Shown here piece after piece: positions 24,736 through 33,972 of a stretch of DNA of 64,000 bases. The translations under genes were made by a program, and so were the position numbers. Under the pieces are notes generated by a model that made no database searches, was not told where the DNA came from, and saw only the letters and a program-made list of their open reading frames with translations. Position 1 is the stretch's first letter, and every line of letters begins with the position of its first letter. Source of the DNA: Sediminicola sp963974715 (GTDB lineage: Bacteria > Bacteroidota > Bacteroidia > Flavobacteriales > Flavobacteriaceae); contig CAXBDK010000007.1 of the NCBI GenBank assembly GCA_963974715.1, positions 62,001 to 126,000 on the forward strand, given 5' to 3'.

Positions 24736-26709
24736 TCATGAAAGGACCCGGTTCAACTTCTTGTTGAGCAGCTTGTTCAATTGAAGGTAGTTCATTATTT
24801 CTTCCAAAACCTCCCTGTTGTCACCCTCCATATCCCGGGTGTTCTCCTGCAGTACATCTATCCTCCTCTTGATCAAAAAACATCTTAGCGTCAGAATGGT
24901 CTCACTTACCAATTGTGCCACCCCGACCCCCTTTTCCTTGGGATAGATGTCTTTTCGTTCCCAATTGTGAAGGTTATATCGGTCCTCCTCCATTAAAATG
25001 GACGATATTTCGGAGACAAGGGATTGGTCCAGGTCCGCCATAAAGGTATTTATGGCAAAATCCTCCCGCTCGTTGAGGCTTTCCATCAACTTATAATAAA
25101 TATCCCGAAACCGTTCGTGCGTAAGTTCTATCTCATCTTCCTGCAGGTCCAGATATATCTTTTCGTAGACCTTCGCTTCCAGTACCTCCGGCTCCAATAC
25201 CAGATTGCCCGCCTCGTTTTCCTTTAATATCAGGTCCTCGAATTTTTGGGGCAGGTTTCCGTACAGCAACAATAACTCTATAAGCTTTCTTTCCAGTTCA
25301 TACTGTACGTCCACTTTTACGGGCTCGGGGTTCCGTACCACATCAAAGGCTTTTTGCTCCTGTGTGCCAGCCCTTTTTGTTTCGGAAGCATCCTTGTTAG
25401 CTATCTGCGCCAATGTATTAAAAAGGACCGCTTCCGAAATGTTCATGATCCCGGCACACTCCTGAACATAGATTTCCCTTTTTATCCGATCGGGAATCTT
25501 GGAAATGCTGTTTACGATGTCGCGCACGGTATCGGCCCGTTTTATGGGGTCGTTGGAGGCTTCCCTTACCAAAAGCGATGCCTTGAACTGTATAAAATCC
25601 TTGGAATTTTCCCTAAGATAGGCCAAGACCTCATCGTAGGAATTGTTTTTGGCAAAACTATCAGGGTCCTCCCCCTCAGGAAAAGTACATATCCGTACGT
25701 TCATGCCCTGTTCCAAAATAAGGTCTATTCCCCTGATGGACGCCCTAAGGCCGGCTGCGTCCCCATCAAAAAGCACGGTAATGTTCTTGGTAAGCCTGTT
25801 CACCAACCGGATCTGGTCGGCGGTGAGTGCGGTACCGCTGGAGGCCACCACGTTGCCGATGCCCCTCTGTTGGAACTGTATCACGTCCGTATACCCTTCC
25901 ACCAGATAACAATTGTCCTCTTTGGCAATGGCCTGCTTGGCGTGGAATATGCCGTAGAGCACCTTGCTCTTGTGATAGATGTCACTTTCGGGGGAATTTA
26001 AATATTTGGCCGCCTTTTTATCATTGCCCAAGATACGGCCCCCGAATCCCAGCACCCTGCCGCTCATTGAATGTATGGGGAACATGACCCTGCCCTTAAA
26101 ACGATCGAACTTTTTGGATCCCTCCCCGGCAGTGGCTTCCTTTACGATGGTAAGCCCGGTACTTTCCAGATATTTTAACTGATACCCTTTTTCAAGGGCG
26201 TCCACTGTAAAGGCATCCCATTGGTCCAAACAATATCCCAATCCGAACATTTCGATCGTCTCTTGTGTAAACCCCCGTTCCTTAAAATAACTTAGGCCAA
26301 TGGCCTTGCCCAAACTATGGCTATGAAGGATATCGGCAAAATATTTCTGCGCATATTCGGAGACCAGGTACATACTTTCCCTTTCGTCCGCCTCCTTTTT
26401 CTGTTCGTTGCTCTGCTCGGTCTCCTCTACCTCTATATTGTATTTTCGGGCAAGATATTTAATGGCCTCGGGATAGGTAAAATGCTCGTGCTCCATTAAG
26501 AACGCTACCACGTTCCCCCCTTTGCCACTGGAAAAATCCTTCCATATCTGTTTTACCGGGGATACCATAAAACTTGGGGACTTTTCGTCCGTAAAGGGGC
26601 TAAGGCCCTTAAAGTTGGCCCCCGATTTCTTTAATTGTACAAAATCGCCGATCACCTCCTCCAAACGGGCGGTCTCATATACTTGGTCTATGGTCGACTT
26701 TGAAATCAA
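24736..26709 (-). CDS. dnaG: DNA primase DnaG lacking zinc-binding residues
   Basis: The replicative primase (657 residues) that makes RNA primers. The N-terminal zinc-finger domain is present in outline (GLSPFTDEKSPSFMVSP) but all four usual metal ligands (Cys-His-Cys-Cys) are replaced: Ser37, Thr40, Asp58 and Ser61. The TOPRIM catalytic core follows, with LVEGYTDVIQFQQRGIGNVVA and the acidic motif TVLFDGDAAGLRASIRGI. The C-terminal third is the helicase-interaction domain. Position and length are normal. I recall that flavobacterial DnaG proteins generally lack these ligands, so this is probably family-wide rather than damage. Confidence 0.95.
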   Translation of the reverse strand: MISKSTIDQVYETARLEEVIGDFVQLKKSGANFKGLSPFTDEKSPSFMVSPVKQIWKDFSSGKGGNVVAFLMEHEHFTYPEAIKYLARKYNIEVEETEQSNEQKKEADERESMYLVSEYAQKYFADILHSHSLGKAIGLSYFKERGFTQETIEMFGLGYCLDQWDAFTVDALEKGYQLKYLESTGLTIVKEATAGEGSKKFDRFKGRVMFPIHSMSGRVLGFGGRILGNDKKAAKYLNSPESDIYHKSKVLYGIFHAKQAIAKEDNCYLVEGYTDVIQFQQRGIGNVVASSGTALTADQIRLVNRLTKNITVLFDGDAAGLRASIRGIDLILEQGMNVRICTFPEGEDPDSFAKNNSYDEVLAYLRENSKDFIQFKASLLVREASNDPIKRADTVRDIVNSISKIPDRIKREIYVQECAGIMNISEAVLFNTLAQIANKDASETKRAGTQEQKAFDVVRNPEPVKVDVQYELERKLIELLLLYGNLPQKFEDLILKENEAGNLVLEPEVLEAKVYEKIYLDLQEDEIELTHERFRDIYYKLMESLNEREDFAINTFMADLDQSLVSEISSILMEEDRYNLHNWERKDIYPKEKGVGVAQLVSETILTLRCFLIKRRIDVLQENTRDMEGDNREVLEEIMNYLQLNKLLNKKLNRVLS

Positions 26710-27267
26710 TACAGCTAATTGTTGTTTATCCCTTCCCCTTTTTCAAGATGGTAAATATACTTAAAATAGGAATGGTCCAAAAAACATTGCAATTCCCTTT
26801 TTAGCGTAGGATCTTACTTCTATGGGTCCCCCACAAGGCGAGAAAATCGATTATGGAAAAAAAAGATCGGGGCATTGTTGAACCCTTTACTATAAGCCAT
26901 ATCCGAAATGGGCGGCCCGATCTGATCCAATCCCATCTATCATGGGACGGCACCATACTCATCTTGTCCAAAAAGAAGCCCCCCTCTATTGCACTTCACA
27001 TATGATTCCATAGTGTCGGGACAGGACCTAATATTCCGATTCCCATTCAATGGATATGACCATCTTTTGGATCGGAACTTGTGGACAACGGGAGATGACA
27101 GTGGATAGTATGGAACATACCGATCTTTAAAAACGGCACCTGATTCAAACGACCTCGAAAAGAGCCGCAAAAGTGGCAAGGATAGCAAGGTGGCCATAGA
27201 AGTCTAACAGGATTTTTTCATATTCGGACCAGATTCCTTAATTTCACATAGGGAAGTATCAATAATC
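26710..27267. other. Intergenic stretch of about 560 nt with no recognisable gene
   Basis: The stretch between the divergent dnaG and zinc-ribbon genes has normal base composition. An 85-codon minus frame (26940-27197) has no recognisable feature or promoter and an odd composition, so I do not call it. Upstream of dnaG there is a near-match to the -7 element (TATATTTA, about 26751-26758), the likely dnaG promoter. The stretch may contain remains of a decayed gene. Confidence 0.45.
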
Positions 27268-27507
27268 ATGATCTTATTCTTTGGCACCAAATCGGGAAAG
27301 ATACGCACTACGGCCCTATTGGGCATAGACTGTCCCTTTTGCGGTCAGGCTGATGTGTTGATGGGCACTAGCGTTCCGATTTACTTCCACCTCTTTTGGA
27401 TACCGCTCTTTAAGGTGTCGACCAACCGTTGGGCACAGTGTTCCCATTGCAAAAAAATGTACGATCAAACCGAATTCACCGAAGATATCAAATATAAAAT
27501 AGGCTGA
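27268..27507 (+). CDS. Zinc-ribbon domain protein
   Basis: A 79-residue protein with two CxxC motifs, DCPFCGQ (near residue 22) and QCSHCKK (near 64), which together suit one four-cysteine zinc ribbon. The region between (VPIYFHLFWIPLFKVSTNRW) is hydrophobic and aromatic. The N-terminus MILFFGTKSGK resembles small zinc-ribbon proteins of Bacteroidota. Function unknown. Its stop is 7 nt from the stop of the convergent dehydrogenase gene. Confidence 0.8.
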   Translation: MILFFGTKSGKIRTTALLGIDCPFCGQADVLMGTSVPIYFHLFWIPLFKVSTNRWAQCSHCKKMYDQTEFTEDIKYKIG

Positions 27508-27514
27508 CGAAAAA

Positions 27515-28804
27515 TCATTTCTCGGCCACGGCCACTCGCCAGATGATACCACCGTCATCATCATTGACCAAAAGCGAACCATCGGGATGTTGTGCGACCC
27601 CCACGGGCCTACCATATACTTCACCTTTCTCCCCATCGGCGATAAAACCGGTCAGAAAATCTTCCGGGGGTTGTGGTTTTCCATCGGAAAAAGGAACAAA
27701 TACCACTTTGTAACCCGCAAATTCGGCCCTGTTCCACGATCCGTGCTGCCCAACAAAGGCACCGTTTTTATATTTTTCGGGAAATTGATCCGCAGTGTAG
27801 AACAACAGTCCCAAAGAGGCCGTATGGTTTCCAAGTGGCACATCCGGAACAATTGCCTTATCAACCATATCCTGATGGGGATCATCGGCCCATCGGGGAT
27901 CCTTGATCTGTCCGTAATAACTATAGGGCCATCCATACCATCCTCCCTCTTGGACACTGGTAATATAATCGGGGACCAGATCGTTGCCCAGTTCGTCCCT
28001 TTCGTTCACGGCGGTCCACAATGCACCCGTACCTGGGTTCCAATCCATTCCAACGGGATTCCGCAACCCGCTTGCATAGAGCACTTCCCCGCTGCCATCG
28101 GGATTTACTTCCAGTATAGCGGCCCGTCTTTCTTCTTTTTCCATTCCCTGTTCCCCGGCATTACTGGCGGAACCCACGGAAATATAAATTTTATCCCCAT
28201 TTTTGTTGGCTATGATATTTCGCGTCCAGTGATTGTTATAGCCACTGGCTGAAAGCGCTACGATCTTTTCCCCTTCGGTCTCCAATTTTGTAACGCCTTC
28301 CTTGTAGGGATATCTATATAGGCCATCGGTGTTGGCCACATAGAAAAAACCGTTCAGTACCAACATACCGAAATTTTGGTTCAGTCCCTCCAAAAACACA
28401 TACCGTTCATCCACTTCCCCATCGTTGTTGGTATCCCTTAACAAGGTAATCCTGTTTGCGCTGTTCCCCGTATTGGATTCCGCAACAAATAGATCATCGT
28501 TAGGGGCTACGTAGGTCCACCTGGGATGGTCAAGATCCTTTGCGAAAACATTGACGGAAAATCCTTCCGGTGCCACAGGGGCCTTCTCCCCCCACTCCAC
28601 AATCTTGCTCTCCTTTGTAACCGATTTTGAGGCATAGGGCGCGGGCAAACTAAGCGGACCTATTGCGGTACTGACCGTAGTAGCGCCATTATCGGCCAAT
28701 TCCTCCTTTTCCTTTTTACTTACACCATCCTTACAACCCACCAACAATATGGTCGCCACCATAAAAATCAAGACTTTTTTCACAACGCTATCTTTTGTGG
28801 CCAT
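27515..28804 (-). CDS. Sorbosone/glucose dehydrogenase-like beta-propeller lipoprotein
   Basis: A 429-residue exported lipoprotein (lipobox LLVGC, Cys24) of the soluble PQQ-dependent sugar dehydrogenase (GSDH) fold. Blade-like segments include FAKDLDHPRWTYVAPNDDLFVAE, DTNNDGEVDERYVFLEGLNQ, ASGLRNPVGMDWNPGTGALW, GSWNRAEFAGYKVVFVPF and GRPVGVAQHPDGSLLVNDD. Family members oxidise aldoses or L-sorbosone with PQQ, but many carry no tested activity. The substrate is unknown. The lipobox places it in the periplasm or outer membrane. The frame starts at an ATG seven residues before the basic segment of the signal, and a start at Met15 would be too short. Confidence 0.85.
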   Translation of the reverse strand: MATKDSVVKKVLIFMVATILLVGCKDGVSKKEKEELADNGATTVSTAIGPLSLPAPYASKSVTKESKIVEWGEKAPVAPEGFSVNVFAKDLDHPRWTYVAPNDDLFVAESNTGNSANRITLLRDTNNDGEVDERYVFLEGLNQNFGMLVLNGFFYVANTDGLYRYPYKEGVTKLETEGEKIVALSASGYNNHWTRNIIANKNGDKIYISVGSASNAGEQGMEKEERRAAILEVNPDGSGEVLYASGLRNPVGMDWNPGTGALWTAVNERDELGNDLVPDYITSVQEGGWYGWPYSYYGQIKDPRWADDPHQDMVDKAIVPDVPLGNHTASLGLLFYTADQFPEKYKNGAFVGQHGSWNRAEFAGYKVVFVPFSDGKPQPPEDFLTGFIADGEKGEVYGRPVGVAQHPDGSLLVNDDDGGIIWRVAVAEK

Positions 28805-28942
28805 TTAATACGGCCCATTTAACAAAAATAGGGGTACTATGTACTCCTTTTGGCGAAGTTATCCCATCCTTCTAGTTGAAAGCGGTGGTAAAGCACTTTT
28901 TTTTACCTGATTTGATGAAAGGGGCTTGTTCCTACGGCGAGT

Positions 28943-30025
28943 TTATAGATCGAACCTAAGCCCTAGCGATACATTGTGCTGCTCCACAAGGGCATCCTTG
29001 AACAATGGGTTCAGGTCATATTTGGCATACAGGAGCACCCCATCGAAACCTATATAACCGCTGAGCCCATAGACAAAATCCGTAGTATTGAACCCCCGTT
29101 TCTGCTTTTCCTTTATATCCTCCCCATCCCTATTGTATTTAAGCTTTTGGCGCGTTCCAAGGTTAAAGCCCCCATATCCACCAAGACCGATGCGGAACTG
29201 GTCCTTCAGGGAATATCGAACGGTGTGTTCCGTTTCCCTTTTTTGGGAGGGCCCGAATTCGAAATGCACCGGAAAGACCAGATTATCGGTGCGCAACTTG
29301 GCCTTTCTAAGGTCGTATGGAAAATCCTGAAGTTCGGTCTGCTCATCATTTACGACAAAATACTGGTCATCCTTTGGCTTAAGACCGTTGAACTGAAAGG
29401 AGAAACCATAGTTGAACCTTAGAAAATTGGAGTTTTTAAAGACTCTCGTCCGCCAAGCCCAGCCCATTTCAAAAAATCGGCTTCCGCCCACCTTATAAGG
29501 AAGATCTTCCAATCCTTGGCCATCTACCAGGGCATTGTTGATACCTATGGCAATGACAAAATCGCTGTAGGTCCTGCGGTCATATTTGGGCTCCCTGTCC
29601 CTCCTCCTGAAATTGATCCCGAAAATACGCTCCTCATCCGAGTCCCCGTTCCTAAAGTTGATCACTATGGCCGACCGGTCATCTTCCGTATCCAAGGTAC
29701 CGTTCCGTTCCAAAAGGGCGGTTTTGTTTTCCAGAATAGCAATCCTGTTCTCTATATTGAGCGCCCTTTTTTTGGCTTCTGCCTCTTTCATTTCCTGTGC
29801 CTGTACGGCTGTAATTTTTCCGTCTTCCAATTTTTGGTTGATAACCTCGATTTCCTTCTTTAATGCTTCTTTCTCCTCTTCCGTTATACGATCCTTTTTG
29901 TCCTGCAGGGTTTCTACCTTATTTTTCCCACTCTCTTGAGCGGAAATTGTGCTGGAAATGGCCATGGCGATCAATAGGGCCAAAAAAATACATACAGTTC
30001 TCATAATGGTGTTGATTTTTTGCAC
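28943..30025 (-). CDS. Outer-membrane beta-barrel-like protein with N-terminal coiled coil
   Basis: A protein of about 353-360 residues, function unknown. A signal peptide (from Met8 at 30004, ILALLIAMAISSTISAQ-like) is followed by a Lys/Glu-rich helix (about 35-110; KKDRITEEEKEALKKEIEVIN, LEDGKITAVQAQEMKE, ENRIAILENKTALLE) expected to form a periplasmic coiled coil. The rest alternates aromatic and polar residues in strand-like blocks (FLRFNYGFSFQFNGL, FRIGLGGYGGFNLGTRQKL, LYAKYDLNPLF) and ends in SLGLRFDL, a barrel-like C-terminus. It is last in a trio with an ECF sigma factor and a membrane protein, so it may be their target or sensor. Confidence 0.72.
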   Translation of the reverse strand: MQKINTIMRTVCIFLALLIAMAISSTISAQESGKNKVETLQDKKDRITEEEKEALKKEIEVINQKLEDGKITAVQAQEMKEAEAKKRALNIENRIAILENKTALLERNGTLDTEDDRSAIVINFRNGDSDEERIFGINFRRRDREPKYDRRTYSDFVIAIGINNALVDGQGLEDLPYKVGGSRFFEMGWAWRTRVFKNSNFLRFNYGFSFQFNGLKPKDDQYFVVNDEQTELQDFPYDLRKAKLRTDNLVFPVHFEFGPSQKRETEHTVRYSLKDQFRIGLGGYGGFNLGTRQKLKYNRDGEDIKEKQKRGFNTTDFVYGLSGYIGFDGVLLYAKYDLNPLFKDALVEQHNVSLGLRFDL

Positions 30026-30127
30026 TCCCCTCCCTGCCCCACTGTAAGGGGGAATGGGAAAGCGCCGGTTAATGATTGATGAATTATGGTATCTCCCCGG
30101 GCAATGGATCCCAGGTATGTTACGAGG

Positions 30128-30862
30128 TTAATCGTTGCGGGTGGCCACTGCCGTGCGCACCTTAAAAAAACCATCTTTTAACGCTTCAAATATCCGATCT
30201 CTGAAGGATTGGTCCAACTCTCCCTCTGCCTCCGCAAGCAGTGCCATGGCATCTACTTGTCCCTCGGTAAAAAGGCGCTCCCGCAGCAGCTCCTTCTGGG
30301 CTTTGCGCAACAGGGAGTCCACTTCCCTTTCCGTAACGGAATGTTGTGCTTCTTCCATGGCGGCTACCTGCTGTACTAAATCGGAGACCTTGTTGTTGAT
30401 CAAAATATTTACCTCAGAAACAACGGGTTCCCGTTCCGGAACCCCGACCACCTCTTGGGAAACAATTGTTTTGTGGTCTTCAAGATCGGGCAGTGTTTCC
30501 ATTTTTCCAGGTTCTTTAAGATGTTCCCGTGATTTTGAGGTATCCTCCTGCGCCACAACCATTTTATTTTCCAGCTCCCCTGGACGTGCCCCATCTGTAA
30601 TGGGCTTATCATTTTGTTTCCCTGTATCCACGGTTTCCATAGTATTGGGGACCATATGGGGAGCTTGGTCATAACATAGTAGGGATAGCCCTATGATCCC
30701 AATAAAACCCGCGGCGACCATATACCACATGGCCCGGCCCTTCTTGGGCGATCTGCCGGCACTAAGCTGGGAGCTAAGGCTTTCCCAAGCCCCCTCCGAC
30801 GGCCGGATCGTGCGTCCATCCAGTTTGTCCTTAATATGCTCTTCAAATTTTATGGGTGCCAT
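30128..30862 (-). CDS. Single-pass membrane protein, probable anti-sigma-like partner
   Basis: About 244 residues from the ATG at 30862 (the frame is open 11 codons more, to 30895). A short cytoplasmic N-terminus (APIKFEEHIKDKLDGRTIRPSEGAWESL) is followed by one membrane helix (MWYMVAAGFIGIIGLSLLCY, about 44-63) and a long hydrophilic, helix-prone C-terminal part with charged repeats. No zinc-anti-sigma HxxxCxxC motif is visible. It is directly downstream of an ECF sigma gene and upstream of the barrel gene. In Flavobacteriaceae such a gene between a sigma factor and an outer-membrane protein is common; anti-sigma function is inferred. Confidence 0.7.
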   Translation of the reverse strand: MAPIKFEEHIKDKLDGRTIRPSEGAWESLSSQLSAGRSPKKGRAMWYMVAAGFIGIIGLSLLCYDQAPHMVPNTMETVDTGKQNDKPITDGARPGELENKMVVAQEDTSKSREHLKEPGKMETLPDLEDHKTIVSQEVVGVPEREPVVSEVNILINNKVSDLVQQVAAMEEAQHSVTEREVDSLLRKAQKELLRERLFTEGQVDAMALLAEAEGELDQSFRDRIFEALKDGFFKVRTAVATRND

Positions 30863-30949
30863 ATGTTCCTTCTTTTTATATCGGTAACAGGCCAATGCCC
30901 ATCCCCCAACATGATCACAATATATTTTCTCATTATACGCTTCCCACCC

Positions 30950-31516
30950 TTATTGGCCGAAGCTAATATCCCGTTTTTCCAATTCCTTCAATTTTTCCTG
31001 TAACATTCTTCTGGCCTTAAAAAGCTGCGATTTTGAGGTACTTTCTGAAATTCCCAGCATTTCCGCTATTTCATGGTGCCTATATCCTTCCAAGGCGTAC
31101 AGTCCGAAAACCATCTTGTAACCTTCGGGCAGGGAGTCTATAAGAAGTTGTATATGTTCCACGTCCAGATGTGAATCAATGGATATCCGATAGTCCCCAT
31201 GGTTCTCGTAGCGCTCTCCATCAAAAATAACCAACTGCTGTTTTCTTAGATGTGTAATACATTCCCGTACCATTATTTTACGGATCCATCCTTCAAAACT
31301 TCCTTCGTGCCTAAAACTGTCCAAATGGGTAAAAACCTTTAAAAATCCCTTCACCATTACATCTTCCGCAAATTGGAGGTCTTTTACATACTGCCTGCAG
31401 ACCCCCAGCATTTTGGGCGCATTTTTGTTGTATAACCATCGCTGCGCCTCTAGGTTCCCAGAGGCCGCTTTTTTGATCAGCAATTTTTCGTTGTTGTAAA
31501 AAGTAATGATCTTCAA
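30950..31516 (-). CDS. ECF-type RNA polymerase sigma factor
   Basis: A 188-residue sigma factor. Region 2 is KAASGNLEAQRWLYNKNAPKM and DLQFAEDVMVKGFLKVFTHLDSF; region 4 is YRHHEIAEMLGISESTSKSQLFKARRML. The frame starts at a TTG (31516-31514), and no ATG is found before region 2, so the exact start is uncertain. It is 87 nt upstream of the membrane protein gene, followed by the barrel gene, which suggests an operon for an envelope-linked regulon. A near-match to the -7 box (TTAATTTG) lies about 35 nt upstream. Confidence 0.9.
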   Translation of the reverse strand: MKIITFYNNEKLLIKKAASGNLEAQRWLYNKNAPKMLGVCRQYVKDLQFAEDVMVKGFLKVFTHLDSFRHEGSFEGWIRKIMVRECITHLRKQQLVIFDGERYENHGDYRISIDSHLDVEHIQLLIDSLPEGYKMVFGLYALEGYRHHEIAEMLGISESTSKSQLFKARRMLQEKLKELEKRDISFGQ

Positions 31517-31652
31517 TTTGCTTTCAGTTGGTTTCTATGATTATAGACTGTCCCAAATTAAAAAAGGTTGCCCGAGGAAGAAAATAAATAAATTGGATGG
31601 GATAAAAAAATCGGAACGAACGGTTTGGGTCCACAAGCACTATGATGGATTC

Positions 31653-32630
31653 TTATTTCTTTCGGTCCACTACATAGTTCACCATCAATATTAGGGAACT
31701 TTTATACTCCGATTCGGGATAGCTTTCCAAGAGGGCCAAGGCCTTGGCCTTAAAATAAAGCATCTTTTCAACAGCATACTCAAGACCTCCCTGTTGTTTT
31801 ACAAAGGCAATTACCTCCTTTACCCTTTTTTTGTCCTTGTTGTGGTTCTTAATGGAGTTGATCAACCAATTTTTATCCTTTTTTGGGACTTTGTTCAAAA
31901 CATGGATCAAGGGAAGGGTCATTTTTTGTTCCTTGATGTCAATTCCTGTGGGTTTTCCAATTTGTTCCGCCCCGTAATCAAAAAGGTCGTCCTTGATCTG
32001 GAAAGCCATCCCTATCAATTCCCCAAACCTTCTAAAGGTTTCCACATCCGTGGACCCCGGGCTTACGGAACATGCCCCTAGACTGCAACAGGCCGCGATC
32101 AAAGTGGCGGTCTTTTGTCTGATGATCTCATAGTAAATGTCTTCGGTGATATCCAATCTCCGGGCCTTTTCGATCTGCAACAATTCCCCCTCGCTCATTT
32201 CGCGGACAGCAACGGAAATTATTTTCAGGAGATCAAAATCCCCGTTGTCTATGGACAACAATAGCCCTTTGGATAAAAGGTAATCCCCTACCAGCACGGC
32301 GATCTTGTTCTTCCATAGTGCATTGATCGAAAAAAAACCCCGGCGTTTATTGCTATCGTCCACCACATCATCATGTACCAGGGTGGCGGTATGGATAAGC
32401 TCTATAACCGATGCGCCCCGGTAAGTACGTTCGTTCACCTTTCCACCAGCAACCATTTTGGCCGTCAAAAAGACGAACATGGGGCGCATCTGTTTGCCCT
32501 TTCTGTTTACGATATAATAGGTAATCCTATTGAGAAGGGCCACCTTGGAGGACATCGATTCGTAGAACTTACTTTCAAATACTTCCATTTCCCGATTGAT
32601 GGGCTCCTTGATCTGGTCTACAATTTTCAC
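31653..32630 (-). CDS. All-trans polyprenyl diphosphate synthase
   Basis: A prenyltransferase of about 325 residues that builds a long isoprenoid chain (probably the menaquinone side chain) from IPP. Both Asp-rich motifs are present: LVHDDVVDDSNKRRG and FQIKDDLFDYG. GKQMRPMFVFLTAK is the family N-terminal block. The open frame starts at a TTG (32672), but the conserved KIVDQIKEPINREMEVFE is best started at a GTG at 32630-32628, which matches relatives that begin MKIVEQ. It is far downstream (about 200 nt) of rlmN and may have its own promoter. Confidence 0.9.
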   Translation of the reverse strand: MKIVDQIKEPINREMEVFESKFYESMSSKVALLNRITYYIVNRKGKQMRPMFVFLTAKMVAGGKVNERTYRGASVIELIHTATLVHDDVVDDSNKRRGFFSINALWKNKIAVLVGDYLLSKGLLLSIDNGDFDLLKIISVAVREMSEGELLQIEKARRLDITEDIYYEIIRQKTATLIAACCSLGACSVSPGSTDVETFRRFGELIGMAFQIKDDLFDYGAEQIGKPTGIDIKEQKMTLPLIHVLNKVPKKDKNWLINSIKNHNKDKKRVKEVIAFVKQQGGLEYAVEKMLYFKAKALALLESYPESEYKSSLILMVNYVVDRKK

Positions 32631-32777
32631 GTTAATTTTTGGCCAATGGTTGTCTAACGTAAAATTAGGCAAAAATCAACTACCTAGGGGCAATCCCACA
32701 AGGTATTCAAGGGAGGAATCCTTATCTCCCTTCTACGCAGGGCATCGGGGGTTAATATCCATTCGATGTGATTGGGA

Positions 32778-32825
32778 CGATTTTAGATGCACGAGTACGT
32801 GCTGCCATCGCGCACTTTAAAATCG
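32778..32825. repeat. Nested inverted repeat between rlmN and the polyprenyl synthase gene
   Basis: CGATTTTA (32778-32785) pairs with TAAAATCG (32818-32825), and inside it GCACG (32789-32793) pairs with CGTGC (32798-32802). No U-tract follows on either strand. It lies 10 nt past the rlmN stop and may act as a terminator or RNA-stabilising fold. Confidence 0.45.
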
Positions 32826-32834
32826 TTGAATCCT

Positions 32835-33896
32835 TTAGGGCGCTGGAACAGAAGAACTTTTATTGGCCAATTGTCCACAGGCCGCATCGATATCCTTGCC
32901 CCTGGACCTTCTTACAGTTACGGTAATACCGTTCCTTTCCAAAGTATCCACATACATTTCCAAAGCTTTTTCGGAGGCCTGTCCAAAATCGCCGCCTTCA
33001 ATAGGGTTGTATTCGATCAAATTCACTTTCGACGGTGCAAAACTGCAAAACTGCACTAAAGCATCCACATCTTTTTGGGTGTCGTTTATACCTTCCCAGA
33101 CCACATACTCATAGGTAATCCTACTTTTGGTCCTGCCGTACCAGTATACGAGGGATTCCCGCAGATCGGCAAGCGTGAAGGTGGCATTGAAAGGCATTAT
33201 TGAGGTACGGATGCTGTCCACGGCCGAATGCAGTGATACGGCCAGCTTGAATTTCACTTCTTCATCCGCCATTTTTCGTATCATCTTGGGGACCCCTGAG
33301 GTAGAGACCGTAATGCGCTTTGGGCTCATTCCCAATCCCTCGGGGGAAGTGATCTTTTCTATGGCCTTGAGGACATTGTTATAGTTCATAAGTGGTTCGC
33401 CCATACCCATAAAGACGATGTTGCTCAATGGCCTATTAAAATAAAGCCTGCTTTCATTATCTATGACCACTACCTGATCGTAAATTTCATCGGGATTTAG
33501 GTTGCGCATCCTTTTGAGGCGTGCCGTGGCGCAAAATTTACAGTCGAGGCTGCAGCCCACCTGGCTGGAAACACAGGCCGTGGTACGGGTTTTGGTAGGA
33601 ATGAGCACCGATTCCACCACCAGATCGTCATGAAGGCGCACGGCATTTTTAATGGTGCCGTCCGTACTACGCTGCATCTGGTCCACCTTGATATGGTTGA
33701 TCACAAAACTTGCCTGTAACCGGCTACGGGTCTCTTTGGAAAGGTTGGTCATTGCCTCAAAGGAGTGGGCAGATTTTTGCCATAGCCATTCATAGACCTG
33801 ATTGCCCCTAAATGCCTTATCCCCCTCGGCCACAAAGAAATCCCTTAGTTGATCCTTGGTCAAGGCCCTTATGTCTTTCTTGTCAACCGTTTCCAC
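32835..33896 (-). CDS. rlmN: Dual-specificity 23S rRNA/tRNA adenine-C2 methyltransferase RlmN
   Basis: A radical-SAM methyltransferase (353 residues) that makes m2A2503 in 23S rRNA and m2A37 in tRNA. The iron-sulfur motif C115-SLD-C119-KF-C122 is intact, and the FMGMGEPLMNYNNVLKAIE and GMSPKRITVSTSG segments are typical. A C-terminal Cys is expected near RRSRGKDIDAACGQL, where the substrate-radical Cys is seen. The start codon is GTG. It is 76 nt before queA in the leftward run, after a queA terminator, so it has its own transcription unit. Confidence 0.96.
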   Translation of the reverse strand: METVDKKDIRALTKDQLRDFFVAEGDKAFRGNQVYEWLWQKSAHSFEAMTNLSKETRSRLQASFVINHIKVDQMQRSTDGTIKNAVRLHDDLVVESVLIPTKTRTTACVSSQVGCSLDCKFCATARLKRMRNLNPDEIYDQVVVIDNESRLYFNRPLSNIVFMGMGEPLMNYNNVLKAIEKITSPEGLGMSPKRITVSTSGVPKMIRKMADEEVKFKLAVSLHSAVDSIRTSIMPFNATFTLADLRESLVYWYGRTKSRITYEYVVWEGINDTQKDVDALVQFCSFAPSKVNLIEYNPIEGGDFGQASEKALEMYVDTLERNGITVTVRRSRGKDIDAACGQLANKSSSVPAP

Positions 33897-33910
33897 TTGC
33901 TTTTTTATTT

Positions 33911-33955
33911 AAAAAATCCCGTCCTTTCCCATTTTGACAATGATAAGGACGGGAT
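33911..33955 (-). terminator. Terminator after queA
   Basis: ATCCCGTCCTT (33916-33926) pairs with AAGGACGGGAT (33945-33955) across an 18-nt loop. On the minus strand it is followed by a T-run at 33916-33911. It lies just past the queA stop and just before rlmN. Confidence 0.82.
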
Positions 33956-33972
33956 CTAGGTTATAGGGGCCA

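Noticed and set aside
26940..27197. An 85-codon minus-strand frame between dnaG and the zinc-ribbon gene
   Set aside because: No recognisable domain, membrane pattern or promoter, and no operon context. It is short enough to be chance.
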